Shown: positions 41,299 through 49,558, counted from the first letter of the stretch. The stretch: 54,057 nucleotides of DNA from HO2-45-28 sp964574495 (GCA_964574495.1 CAZNNT010000002.1:1-54057); one strand, 5' to 3'. The notes: generated by a model from the sequence alone, not told the origin. A program made the numbers and translations.

Positions 41299-41326
41299 CC
41301 CCGACCACGAGTCGGGGCTTTTGTTT
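41299..41326 (+). terminator. terminator of the permease-ATPase pair
   Basis: Stem CCCCGA / TCGGGG with a T-rich tail (CTTTTGTTTTT). Confidence 0.85.
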
Positions 41327-41355
41327 TTAACGGATTACTGGTTTATATATTATGT

Positions 41356-42210
41356 ATGCCCAAATTTTTTGAAAAATACCGGCCGAAGTATATTTTTATA
41401 GGCGCGCTTGCCCTTGCGGCTTTGGTCGTGTGGTCGGCTGTTTTTCATTTTGAAAATGACCGGTTGATGGTCGCTTTTTTAGACGTGGGTCAGGGAGACG
41501 CGATTTTTATTCAATCCCCGGACGGGAATCAGATTTTAATTGACGGCGGGCCGAATAAAGCGGTTCTTTCGCAGTTGTCGCGCGCGATGCCTTTTTACGA
41601 CCGCTCAATTGACGCGCTGATTTTAACCCATCCGCATCAAGACCACCTTAGCGGCTTGGTTGAAGTATTGGAAAAATATGATATTGATTTGATTTTAAGT
41701 TCGGGGGACAGCGCCCCCACTGCCGAATACGCCAAATGGTCAAAATTGATTGAAGAAAAAGGAATAAAATCGGTTTTAGTAAGGAGAGGAACGCGCCTTA
41801 ATTTGGGCGGCGGCGTTTATTTTGACGCACTTTTGCCGGATGTTTTCACGGATACGGAAAATCAGCATCAAAATATGGTTGTCGGACGTCTGACTTACGG
41901 CGATATTTGTTTTTTGCTGATGGGAGATGCCGAACGCGAGCAAGAATTTAAAATTTTGCGGGACGATATTGATTGCGAGGTCTTGAAGGTCGGGCATCAC
42001 GGCTCAAAAACATCAAGTGGCGAAGCGTTTTTAAAAAAGGTTTCGCCGAATATCGCGATTATTCAGGTCGGCGAAAAAAATCGCTATGGCCATCCGTATG
42101 GGGCCGTGCTGGAGCGGCTCGCCGCCGTCTCGGCGAAAGTTTTTCGCGCCGATTCAGACGGCGCGATAATTATGGAAAGCGACGGAAAAAATATAAATAT
42201 CGTATATTGA
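41356..42210 (+). CDS. metallo-beta-lactamase half of ComEC (ComEC-C-like)
   Basis: 284 residues. A transmembrane segment (about 11-30), then the MBL fold: FLDVGQGDAIFIQSPDGNQILIDGGPN, the metal motif HPHQDHLSG, and VGHHGSKTSSGEAFL. This is the domain normally fused to the ComEC C-terminus, proposed to be a nuclease that degrades the non-transported strand. Here it is a separate gene 11 kb from the channel gene. The own N-terminal anchor would keep it on the outer face of the membrane. ATG start; no promoter seen besides read-through. Confidence 0.88.
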   Translation: MPKFFEKYRPKYIFIGALALAALVVWSAVFHFENDRLMVAFLDVGQGDAIFIQSPDGNQILIDGGPNKAVLSQLSRAMPFYDRSIDALILTHPHQDHLSGLVEVLEKYDIDLILSSGDSAPTAEYAKWSKLIEEKGIKSVLVRRGTRLNLGGGVYFDALLPDVFTDTENQHQNMVVGRLTYGDICFLLMGDAEREQEFKILRDDIDCEVLKVGHHGSKTSSGEAFLKKVSPNIAIIQVGEKNRYGHPYGAVLERLAAVSAKVFRADSDGAIIMESDGKNINIVY

Positions 42211-42222
42211 ATAAAAGAAAAT

Positions 42223-42258
42223 AAAAAAACCGCCAGTCCAATGATTTGAGACCGGCGG
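42223..42258 (-). terminator. terminator of the 42293-42727 gene
   Basis: Minus-strand stem CCGCC.GTC / GAC.GGCGG, then TTTTTTT. Confidence 0.8.
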
Positions 42259-42292
42259 AGAGCAGTGTGTCTAATCTTGATTGGCTTTGCTA

Positions 42293-42727
42293 TCAGGTAT
42301 CGCGTCGTTTGGCGGCTGCAATTTTAGAAATGATGTCGTGGATGACAAAGACGGTTGGCACTAAGGCCAGGATAGGGAGAAAATCCCACCTGCTCGTCCA
42401 ATACCACGGATAAACTCCGTAGTTGGTGAAAGGTCCGGCTAATATGCCAAACACACAACCAAAGCAGACAAGCCCCGCCGCAGCGCCTATCGCCGCAGTG
42501 TTTTCTGTCCCCCTCCCAAGTAAAAAATATTTCATTGCCGCACCATAACCAATTCCTCCAAGAACTGTTAGAATTAAGCCACCAAAGACGGACAATGTGA
42601 TAAAGTTTAGCCTGTCATTCTTAACAGTGGCCGACCCTATCAGTGTATATATACCGTCGCCGAAATAGATGAAAAAGTATCCGATGACAATGCTTGCCAA
42701 CAGCAGGATAATGCGTTTTGTAAGCAT
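42293..42727 (-). CDS. four-span membrane protein (144 aa), single-gene unit
   Basis: Four hydrophobic spans (about 5-25, 43-65, 77-100, 112-132) with short loops and a basic C-terminus. No motif recognised. Strong ribosome site (AGGAG), promoter, leader hairpin and terminator are all present, so it is a stand-alone cassette. Confidence 0.7.
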   Translation of the reverse strand: MLTKRIILLLASIVIGYFFIYFGDGIYTLIGSATVKNDRLNFITLSVFGGLILTVLGGIGYGAAMKYFLLGRGTENTAAIGAAAGLVCFGCVFGILAGPFTNYGVYPWYWTSRWDFLPILALVPTVFVIHDIISKIAAAKRRDT

Positions 42728-42747
42728 CTCCTTTCTCCTTTTTATGG

Positions 42748-42766
42748 AATGGTCGGAATGACCATT
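42748..42766 (-). promoter_or_regulatory. leader hairpin of the 42293-42727 gene
   Basis: AATGGTC / GACCATT with a five-base loop, just upstream of the ribosome site. Confidence 0.5.
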
Positions 42767-42784
42767 CTTAATCTTCCACCAGCA

Positions 42785-42812
42785 ATTATATTCTTATTTA
42801 TAAGTTTGTCAA
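42785..42812 (-). promoter_or_regulatory. promoter of the 42293-42727 gene
   Basis: TTGACA (42807-42812), a 16-base spacer and TATAAT (42785-42790). Confidence 0.8.
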
Positions 42813-43065
42813 GCCAAAAACTGCCATATGTGCTTGCATATTAATAAGCGCCCTTGACTCTTATGATTAAAGTGTGCAGTATTCTTAAAGTAATCCGAAC
42901 GCATTTCGCCGCCTGCGGCGGCGAGGAAGTGTCCCCGCGAAAATTCGGAAAGGCGGCGGAGCCGCACCGCTGACAATTTCAAGTTTTTCTTTGGCGGCAT
43001 TCAATCCAAGAATTCGCGGAGCGAATACCTAAAGAATATAAGATTATGAGAATAATTTCAATTTT
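42813..43065. other. gene-free stretch
   Basis: No credible frame on either strand. It contains GC-rich inverted words (GCCGCCTGCGGCGGC near 42909-42924 and a related GGCGGCGGAGCCGC near 42950) but no promoter or RNA gene I can identify. Confidence 0.5.
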
Positions 43066-43112
43066 AGAAAAAGATAGAGCCCCGAGCGAAAACGTGTTTC
43101 GCAAGGGGCTCT
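43066..43112 (-). terminator. terminator of the 43139-43483 gene
   Basis: Double stem AGAGCCCC / GGGGCTCT and GCGAAA / TTTCGC, with a T-rich tail on the minus strand. Confidence 0.85.
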
Positions 43113-43138
43113 GGTGCGAGCGGATTGGCCGCTCATGA

Positions 43139-43483
43139 TTAACTCACTCGGCTGACGCTCTCGAGCATCTCTCGGCCGATCGTCCGGCTGATGAAATACT
43201 CGGGGTCGAACTCGTCGAGCGCGGTGATGGTGTAGGTTCGGAATCCCTCCCACTTACCGCTGTCGGCGACCGCCATCAGGTTGAACATCGGCAGTTCGCC
43301 GAAGTTGATCGAGCGACCGTTCATCGCGAGGATCATGTACACACGACCCTTGAGATCGCCGTTGAAGGTCTTGTTGGCGAAGACGACCTTGAGCTTGTCG
43401 CCGGGCTTGGCCGACTTGATGACCTCGCACATCTGCGCGATGGTCATGGTTTGAGCCTGCGGCTCGGACGCATGTGCGTTCAT
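43139..43483 (-). CDS. hypothetical protein (114 aa), single-gene unit
   Basis: Start set at MNAHASEPQAQTMTIAQ with GGAGG 6 bases upstream. The product is a small beta-rich soluble protein (KPGDKLKVVFANKTFNGDLKGRVYMILAMNG), with a 20-residue flexible N-terminus. Strikingly GC-rich codon use compared with the pilus genes. Promoter and double-stem terminator present. Not recognised. Confidence 0.65.
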   Translation of the reverse strand: MNAHASEPQAQTMTIAQMCEVIKSAKPGDKLKVVFANKTFNGDLKGRVYMILAMNGRSINFGELPMFNLMAVADSGKWEGFRTYTITALDEFDPEYFISRTIGREMLESVSRVS

Positions 43484-43564
43484 GATTCGCCTCCTCAAAG
43501 AGCTGGATTACCACGAGACCCCCGTGGCGTGGGTTATCGGTTTTCCAATAATTCCGATGCTTCT

Positions 43565-43593
43565 AATATAGCATATATGCTCTTGAAAGTCAA
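43565..43593 (-). promoter_or_regulatory. promoter of the 43139-43483 gene
   Basis: TTGACT (43588-43593), a 17-base spacer and TATATT (43565-43570). Confidence 0.75.
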
Positions 43594-43600
43594 GCGCAAC

Positions 43601-43630
43601 AGAAAAAGCCCTATAATATGGGCTTTTTCT
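43601..43630. terminator. bidirectional terminator, end of the tRNA-Arg transcript
   Basis: Perfect 11-base stem (AGAAAAAGCCC / GGGCTTTTTCT). Confidence 0.85.
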
Positions 43631-43786
43631 AGGTTTCTGTATTGGATTAAAAAATTTTCTTCCCCCAAAATGCGAAATCGTGAATTCGTTTTTACCCCCA
43701 AAATTGAATACAAATTAGCCGCCGAGTCCGCCGAAAGGGCGGATAAACTCCGCGAGGCGAACCAAAACCGCTTGCAAATTCCTTAC

Positions 43787-43861
43787 TGGTGCCCTCGGCA
43801 GGAATCGAACCTGCAGCTACTCCTTAGAAGGGAGTTGTTTTGTCCATTAAACTACGAGGGC
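43787..43861 (-). tRNA. tRNA-Arg (UCU)
   Basis: Acceptor GCCCTCG / CGAGGGC, anticodon stem ACTCC / GGAGT with loop CTTCTAA (anticodon TCT), T arm with TTCGATT, encoded CCA. The first ten bases overlap the end of the HNH gene on the same strand. Confidence 0.95.
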
Positions 43862-44217
43862 TTGGTTTTGCCAAAATATTCAAACTGATTATAAGTTTTT
43901 CTTCTGTGACAATTGGCGCAACGTACATCACATTTGTTTATTTCTTTTTTGACAGATTCCCATGAATAATGTCCGGAAAGCATGTTTGATACGGTTTTGA
44001 ATTTGTTGTTAAACTTTTTGTGGTCAAAATCTAAAACTATCGGGTCATTTTCCCCGCAGTCAACACATGATTTTAAGGACAAGAATTCAAATACCCTTTT
44101 TCTCACCATAACTCTATGCCTTTTTTGTGCTCTGTAAAGGTTTTCTTTGTTTTTATAGGGCACGTGGGGATTATACCACACAATTCTAACCCAATCCAAC
44201 AAGCTCAATGCGTCCAT
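43852..44217 (-). CDS. HNH-type zinc-binding nuclease-like protein
   Basis: About 121 residues from the ATG giving MDALSLLDWVRIVWYNPHVPYKN. An N-terminal basic helix region (LYRAQKRHRVMVRKRVFEFL) is followed by an HNH-like module: CVDCG, LDFDHKK (the first His), and CDVRCANCHRRK. The start is uncertain, since a long upstream frame overlaps the previous gene. The stop codon lies within the tRNA-Arg 5' end. A stand-alone homing- or restriction-like nuclease is possible. Confidence 0.72.
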   Translation of the reverse strand: MDALSLLDWVRIVWYNPHVPYKNKENLYRAQKRHRVMVRKRVFEFLSLKSCVDCGENDPIVLDFDHKKFNNKFKTVSNMLSGHYSWESVKKEINKCDVRCANCHRRKTYNQFEYFGKTKPS

Positions 44218-44239
44218 ATTTATAACCCAAAAACAATTT

Positions 44240-44503
44240 TTACAAAGAATCTTTGATAAGCGGTTCGGCCAGAACTTTTTTAAAGTCGGACGCCCTATTT
44301 TCAAGGATTTTTGCGGCATCATCCAAACCGGACAAATTAATCTTAATTTCTCCTGCTTCGGAAGCAGCATCAATTATCTGTTCGGAACTAAGCGTCAGGA
44401 ATAAATAAGCGCTGAATATAACCGCGCCCAAAAACAAAACGGCCGCAAGTGCCAAAAACCAAAGCCAGTATTTTTTCGGGTCGGACAAATCCGGCAATCT
44501 CAT
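44240..44503 (-). CDS. small membrane protein at the end of the pilus operon
   Basis: 87 residues with one span (about 13-35, WLWFLALAAVLFLGAVIFSAYLFL) and a helical tail. The start overlaps the PilO stop by 4 bases. In this position other pilus operons carry PilP or accessory proteins, but no similarity to PilP is seen. Confidence 0.65.
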   Translation of the reverse strand: MRLPDLSDPKKYWLWFLALAAVLFLGAVIFSAYLFLTLSSEQIIDAASEAGEIKINLSGLDDAAKILENRASDFKKVLAEPLIKDSL

Positions 44504-45024
44504 TTTATGTAACTTAAAAGACGCAAATTCACCTGCAAGCCCCAGTCCTTTTTTCCCAGGGCCTGAAAATTCGCCGTCTCCACTTTAAGCTGATAATTCA
44601 TATTTTCAAGGAGGGCCAAAAATTTAAAAAGACCGCCGAACTGGCCCCCAAGATTCAAATTGAAACCGGGCTTCCCTTCCGCGGCGTTAACCGGCAGCGA
44701 AGCCGATAGAATCTGAAGTGAAACGCCGGATAACTTCGCCAATCTTTCCAGGTCCTCAATAAATTTGACCACGCTTTTTTCGTCAACAAAGACCGAATCC
44801 ACCTCCGATTTTTTATCGGAAATATCCTCAAGCGTTTTGGTTAAATTCCTTATGTTTTTTTGTTTCGCTTCCGCCGTCGTCGCCTCCCCACGTAAAACGC
44901 CGATGCGTTCTTTCGCGCCGCTTATGTTTTGGTAAAACAGCCGCCAGCCGACGACGGCCAGCGCGTTAATTACCGACAGTATAATCAACATTTTCAACCA
45001 TTTGTTTTTCATATTCAAATTCAA
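44500..45024 (-). CDS. pilO: type IV pilus alignment protein PilO-like
   Basis: 174 residues: a short basic N-terminus, a transmembrane helix (about 11-30), a coiled coil (about 35-80) and an alpha/beta C-terminal domain (about 85-174), the PilO layout. It follows PilN by 4 bases. It forms the inner-membrane alignment complex with PilM and PilN. Confidence 0.78.
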   Translation of the reverse strand: MNLNMKNKWLKMLIILSVINALAVVGWRLFYQNISGAKERIGVLRGEATTAEAKQKNIRNLTKTLEDISDKKSEVDSVFVDEKSVVKFIEDLERLAKLSGVSLQILSASLPVNAAEGKPGFNLNLGGQFGGLFKFLALLENMNYQLKVETANFQALGKKDWGLQVNLRLLSYIK

Positions 45025-45028
45025 AAAA

Positions 45029-45583
45029 TTAATTATTCAAATCAAAAACCAAAGAATAATCAAAGTCGGCCTCCTTCAGAAGATTTGATATGGGAGAATT
45101 CACCTTTTTAAAAATAGGGTCTTTTTCGCCGGCCTGAAAAAAGTTTAGCAAATCCTCCCGGCTTCGGGCGATGCCGGATATTGAAATCCGGGACGGCTGA
45201 CCTTTGTTTTTATCGGCCGAGACGTAGGACAGGCCCGAAACTCCGATGCCGGCCGGCCGGTGGTCTAAAATCGCGCCGATCACGGGCGTCAATTTAAACA
45301 GGTTTTTTTCTTGAGCAAGAAAATTTTCAACTTCCGCGTCAAGCCCCGCGATTTTGGATTCAATGTCGGTAATATCCAAAAATGTTTGGCTATGTTTGAG
45401 CGCTTCCAATTCTCTCGCCAATTCTTTTTCCTGTGCTACGAACAAAAACCATAAAGGCGAAAGCAAAAGAATATTTACGGCTATTATCAAAAAAACGGCT
45501 AGTCCCGCAACAACGATAAATCGTTTGACCCGCTCGCCATTCAATTCATTTTGATAGTCCCGAGGCAGAAGATTAATGGCCAT
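45029..45583 (-). CDS. pilN: type IV pilus protein PilN-like
   Basis: 184 residues opening MAINLLPRDYQNELNGERVKRF, the conserved INLLP tail that binds PilM, then a transmembrane segment (about 22-45) and a coiled coil. It starts 1 base after the PilM stop. Confidence 0.85.
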   Translation of the reverse strand: MAINLLPRDYQNELNGERVKRFIVVAGLAVFLIIAVNILLLSPLWFLFVAQEKELARELEALKHSQTFLDITDIESKIAGLDAEVENFLAQEKNLFKLTPVIGAILDHRPAGIGVSGLSYVSADKNKGQPSRISISGIARSREDLLNFFQAGEKDPIFKKVNSPISNLLKEADFDYSLVFDLNN

Positions 45584-45584
45584 T

Positions 45585-46706
45585 TTATTTATCTTTTAAA
45601 GCCGTTAAAGCTAGCCCCACGGCTATACTGAAAGTCAGCGATTCGTTTAAAGAGAGTTCGGGTATGTATTTCTCAAAGGGCGCCACATTAATCCACGGGT
45701 TGCCCAGCTCCGCTTTTAAACCGAGTTTGGAAGCCAGATATTCTTTAAAGCCAATCAAATTGGAATCGCCGCCCGAAAGAATTACCTTGGTTATTTGGAG
45801 CGATTCTCCGTGCACGTGTTCGGCGTGCGTGTTCCAAAATAAAATGTGCCTTTCTATTTCATCCGCCACCGCCGAAACCGCCGGCAGCAGGGTCTCGTAA
45901 ATCGCGCGGTCTTCGGGAGAGCGCGACAAGCCCCTCTCCTTTTTAATTTTTTCGGCTTCAGCCAGACCTAGATTCAGCGTTTTGGCTAAGGCCTGATCCA
46001 AGGACAATCCGGCGACGCTCACGGTTGAGCTAAAGCGCACCTTGCCTCCCGCGACTATCACGAAAGTCGTTCTGGTTCTGCCGAAATCCACAATCATAAT
46101 CGGAGGATTTTCCTGAAAATCCGGAATCAAGGCCCTGCTTAAAGCCGCCGTTTCCATAATAAAAGAAACGGGGGTCAAACCGGCGTTTAAATAAACATCC
46201 AGATAACTTTTGACTATCGTTTTGGGGAAAGCGTAGACCACGGCGTCTAAATGCTTCGGCTGAGTATCTCTGATTTTGGCTTCATTCACGATTTCCGCCC
46301 TCGGTTTTAAAAGTTCAAAATCAAAGACCGCTTCGCCCGCGGGCAAAGGTATCTTTTCGGGCAGACCCAATTCAACGGCCTCGCGCAGTTCCTCTTTTTT
46401 TGCTTCGGGCAAAGAAATAACGCTTATGTAAGATCTTTCTTCGGGCAAGGCCGAGACCAGATAATTGACTCCCAACGGCTTGAGAAAAGCGGCCAATTCA
46501 GCCGAAAGCTCGTCGGGTTTTTTTATTTCTCCGGCCACGATGGTGCCCTCCGTTAATTTTTTCTCGCCGCTTCTTTTTAAGCGCAGGCCTTTCCCCGAGG
46601 CCCGAAGCTCAATATATTTTATTGAACGATCCGAAATATCCAGACCAATCGCGGGAAAATCAAGATATCTTGGCGCGGGAAACAGGCGATAAAAAAAATT
46701 CGGCAT
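45585..46706 (-). CDS. pilM: type IV pilus actin-like ATPase PilM
   Basis: 373 residues, with the actin-like phosphate motifs IGLDISDRSIKYIEL, MIVDFGRTRTTFVIV and ILSGGDSNLIGFKEYL. It is cytoplasmic and recruits PilN through its INLLP tail. Confidence 0.92.
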   Translation of the reverse strand: MPNFFYRLFPAPRYLDFPAIGLDISDRSIKYIELRASGKGLRLKRSGEKKLTEGTIVAGEIKKPDELSAELAAFLKPLGVNYLVSALPEERSYISVISLPEAKKEELREAVELGLPEKIPLPAGEAVFDFELLKPRAEIVNEAKIRDTQPKHLDAVVYAFPKTIVKSYLDVYLNAGLTPVSFIMETAALSRALIPDFQENPPIMIVDFGRTRTTFVIVAGGKVRFSSTVSVAGLSLDQALAKTLNLGLAEAEKIKKERGLSRSPEDRAIYETLLPAVSAVADEIERHILFWNTHAEHVHGESLQITKVILSGGDSNLIGFKEYLASKLGLKAELGNPWINVAPFEKYIPELSLNESLTFSIAVGLALTALKDK

Positions 46707-46722
46707 ATCTTAATTTTATATC

Positions 46723-48096
46723 TTATGGGACTTCCTTCCAAGATTCTATCTCATAACCGCCCGACGGTCCGGAAGAGAATACCGCCCCTGCCAGTCCCTC
46801 TTCATAAGTTACAATGGCGTTATTGGAAAGATGTATTTTATTCGCGGTCAATTCAATGACATTTACGCCGTTATGAAGGTATGCCTGCGAGTAAGGCGCG
46901 TAGAATACGGCTCCGGAGGCGTTGTTATGAAGGTCCAGAGCCGAACTATGATGAGTGCAGTCGGAGCCGCCGCTGCCATTGCAGCCGCTAAGCGCGGATA
47001 TTATCAAAAGATAACTGCCGCTAGCGCCCGACCCCTGAAAAACCGCGTTATTTTGGATATGAATCCAGCTGTCGCTGATAATTATGCAGCTTCTTGAGCC
47101 AAAAGAGGCATCGCATTTTATGGACGCGCCGCTTGAACTATCCATGTCAATGGAACCGGTAAAGTAAAGAACGCCGGTCAAAACCAGAGTTTGTTTTTTG
47201 GTCAGTTTGAGATTGCCGACGATTTTTTTCGGGCCGAGCGAAAGCGCGCCATTGTCGTCGATTACGCAGGAAGGGGAGCCGCTGTCGCCGCAGTTGCCGG
47301 TTATGACGCCCCCGGCTTCGGCGTCATTTTTCCAGCCCTGCATAATTTCATCTGAAATAGGCATATCGGCCAAGGGCTGATTCGCGGAGCCGCTAAAGGC
47401 CGTTCCCGGAGTCAAAGGGTCGGGACAAGTCGGATTGGAGGGGCCATTTAAAAAATTTAAAGAGCCGGAATCAATGGTTTGGTAGTAGGCGTCGCCGCAA
47501 ATCTTACTATCATCAATGTCACTAGCCCGGACAGAACCCAAAACAATAACATCCTCAATGGAATTTGAGCCGCCCACGATCAGGTCGCCGGTTATTTTAG
47601 CGCCGTTTTCGCCGTCAACCGGACCGTTTGAATACACATTTCCTACAGCGCTTCCGGCTCCGCGAATTTCGCTATTTTGATCCATTTCCAGACCGCCCAA
47701 TCCGATTTGCGTTCCGTAATAAAAAGAAATTCCCGCTCCCTGATTAAGAACCGCTTTTATTTTGCGTAGCGCCGAGTTATATTCGCTCGCGGTCTCAATT
47801 TCTTTCAGGCCCGAAATATCGCTCACGCTTGTGGTGGCCATAAGGCCGTTTTCATAATACGAAACCTGATTCGGCATATTTTTAGCGGAAATGAAACGGT
47901 AAATCGCGTCTTCCAGCGCGCCTTCGGCGTAAATATAACTTCGCTTTGATTTTTCAAGGGTCTTGGCGCTCTGAAGTTCCAGAGCGGCAAAACCTGAAAA
48001 GGCGCCGATTAAAGCCAGAGAAATAAATAAGAAAAACAGAACCGCAGTTAGTGCCGCCTGCCCTGAATTTTTTCTTGTTTGATTTGGGAATTTCAT
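46723..48096 (-). CDS. PilX-like pilus protein with a beta-rich surface domain
   Basis: 457 residues. It opens with a PilX-like hydrophobic N-terminus (GQAALTAVLFFLFISLALIGAF...) without a clear prepilin Glu5. The body is a Gly/Ser-rich repetitive beta structure (many DNNGA, NNASG, HNGVN, NNAVF turns) with paired Cys residues (GNCGDSGSPSC, SGCNGSGGSDC), which suggests a beta-helix adhesin tip. It lies between the minor pilins and pilM. Confidence 0.7.
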   Translation of the reverse strand: MKFPNQTRKNSGQAALTAVLFFLFISLALIGAFSGFAALELQSAKTLEKSKRSYIYAEGALEDAIYRFISAKNMPNQVSYYENGLMATTSVSDISGLKEIETASEYNSALRKIKAVLNQGAGISFYYGTQIGLGGLEMDQNSEIRGAGSAVGNVYSNGPVDGENGAKITGDLIVGGSNSIEDVIVLGSVRASDIDDSKICGDAYYQTIDSGSLNFLNGPSNPTCPDPLTPGTAFSGSANQPLADMPISDEIMQGWKNDAEAGGVITGNCGDSGSPSCVIDDNGALSLGPKKIVGNLKLTKKQTLVLTGVLYFTGSIDMDSSSGASIKCDASFGSRSCIIISDSWIHIQNNAVFQGSGASGSYLLIISALSGCNGSGGSDCTHHSSALDLHNNASGAVFYAPYSQAYLHNGVNVIELTANKIHLSNNAIVTYEEGLAGAVFSSGPSGGYEIESWKEVP

Positions 48097-48097
48097 A

Positions 48098-48616
48098 TCA
48101 GTAGCTTCCTCTTAAAACGGCGCTGGCGTAAAAAGCGCGGCTCGCTGAATTTTTTCCGGAAGACGCGGTTAAAGAAAAAGATATCTTCAGGCCCTCCGAA
48201 TGATTCGCGGTAATTTTTTCAATCCTGAATAAATCAACGGCGGTTTTGTCGGAGGTTAAAAACTCTTCCGGGCCGCTGTCTGTTTTTATAACCAAACGGT
48301 TTCCGGACAAGTAAAATTCTTTCACTACCGCGGTCGGATCGGATGCGTCGCGGACCGTGTTTAAAACGAGGCGAGAAGAATCGGAACTCAATTGGCTTGA
48401 AGCGTCAACGTTTCCGGCCATTCGGATTTCGCGCGTCATTCTTTCAAGGCCGTTTTCGGCGTCCAAAGAAAGGCGGCGAAGAACTTTCGCTTGAGAATAA
48501 GCCGAAAACATGGCCAAAACCGTATTTATGACTAAAACCAAAATAACGGCTAAAATGGCGATATATATCACCCCCTCAATCAGTCCCATTCCTTTTTGAT
48601 TTATCGGCATAGGCAT
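48098..48616 (-). CDS. prepilin-like protein (PulJ/PilW-type)
   Basis: 172 residues with a prepilin cleavage site NQKG-MGLIEGVIYIAILAVILVLVI (Glu at position 5 of the mature protein) and a C-terminal globular domain. The start overlaps the upstream pilin stop by one base. Confidence 0.8.
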   Translation of the reverse strand: MPMPINQKGMGLIEGVIYIAILAVILVLVINTVLAMFSAYSQAKVLRRLSLDAENGLERMTREIRMAGNVDASSQLSSDSSRLVLNTVRDASDPTAVVKEFYLSGNRLVIKTDSGPEEFLTSDKTAVDLFRIEKITANHSEGLKISFSLTASSGKNSASRAFYASAVLRGSY

Positions 48617-49104
48617 CAGTCCCCAAAAATATTGGTTATATATGTAATAACTTCTTTGGATTTAGCGCCCCAGGAGACCCGCGCGATAATTTTACGGCTT
48701 GAAGGGTCGTTTTCTCCCGTTAAAGAAATATTGTCTTGGGCATCGCGAAAAACGCTCTCTAAAATAAAGGTTCTGGAAAATAAGCCGTCAATAAGTTGCG
48801 GAGAAGTCGTGGCGAGCCAGACGCCGCCTGAAAATAAAAGGTGATACGGTTGGCCGAGAGATAAAGTGGCGAGATTGTTCCAGCTGTCGTCGCGCGTCAT
48901 TCGCAGGGCCTCAACTGTTTCTTCGGCGAGATAACCGGCCTTGATGCCGTTAAGGCCTTCGGACACGGCCTTAAAAGACAAACGGCTGACGGCGGCCAAA
49001 GAAAAAAGAGAAATGGAAATCAAAGAAGCCGAAATTATTATCTCAAGCAGTCCAAAACCGCGGCTTGGGCCGGCGCCGAATTTTATTTTCGCGGTTTTAC
49101 TCAT
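48616..49104 (-). CDS. prepilin-like protein (PilV-type)
   Basis: 162 residues. A short leader ends SRG-FGLLEIIISASLISISLFSL, with Glu5. The globular domain follows from about residue 40. It overlaps the previous pilin gene by 8 bases. Confidence 0.8.
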   Translation of the reverse strand: MSKTAKIKFGAGPSRGFGLLEIIISASLISISLFSLAAVSRLSFKAVSEGLNGIKAGYLAEETVEALRMTRDDSWNNLATLSLGQPYHLLFSGGVWLATTSPQLIDGLFSRTFILESVFRDAQDNISLTGENDPSSRKIIARVSWGAKSKEVITYITNIFGD

Positions 49105-49558
49105 AAATCAGGCCCGCTGAATTAATATAAATCGCGCGCGTTTCCGATAAGTCCTTTTTTAGCCGCAAAGACACATTGCCTTCCGGAGACGCCTCTCCGG
49201 TTAAACGCTTAAAAACAATATCGGGGCCCGAAAAATTAATATTGAAAATCTCCACTTCTCTCGGGATGTTTCGCGCCTCGTTTTCCGGGTCGTTTTCGTC
49301 AAAATTTTGTCCCGAAAAAATCACTAGCCGCGACGATTCAAAATGCACGCCGAATTGCTTCCCTTTTTCTGAAGCCAGCGTTCTGGAACGCGTCTCGCGT
49401 AAAGCGTCAATAATGCCCTGCGACGCCTCCTCCATAATTCTGGAATCGCGAAATCCAGAAAAGGCGGTTGAAACCATAAACGCCAGAATCGCAATAATTC
49501 CGACTGAAATTAAAATTTCCAGAGCCGTATATCCCCCGCGATCCTTTGTTTTAAACAT
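49097..49558 (-). CDS. prepilin-like protein (GspH/FimT-type)
   Basis: 153 residues. Leader MFKTKDRGG then YTALEILISVGIIAILAFMV, with Glu5. The C-terminal domain has the beta-rich FimT/GspH pattern (GKQFGVHF, NVSLRLKKD, RAIYINSAG). Confidence 0.8.
   Translation of the reverse strand: MFKTKDRGGYTALEILISVGIIAILAFMVSTAFSGFRDSRIMEEASQGIIDALRETRSRTLASEKGKQFGVHFESSRLVIFSGQNFDENDPENEARNIPREVEIFNINFSGPDIVFKRLTGEASPEGNVSLRLKKDLSETRAIYINSAGLIYE

Noticed and set aside
42909..42964. GC-rich inverted words as a structured RNA gene
   Set aside because: The pairing is short and no promoter or known RNA pattern is seen.
43675..43888. A plus-strand frame beginning MRNREFVFTPKIEYKLAAE as a gene
   Set aside because: It runs on antisense through tRNA-Arg and has no ribosome site or promoter; at best its first 40 codons are a remnant.
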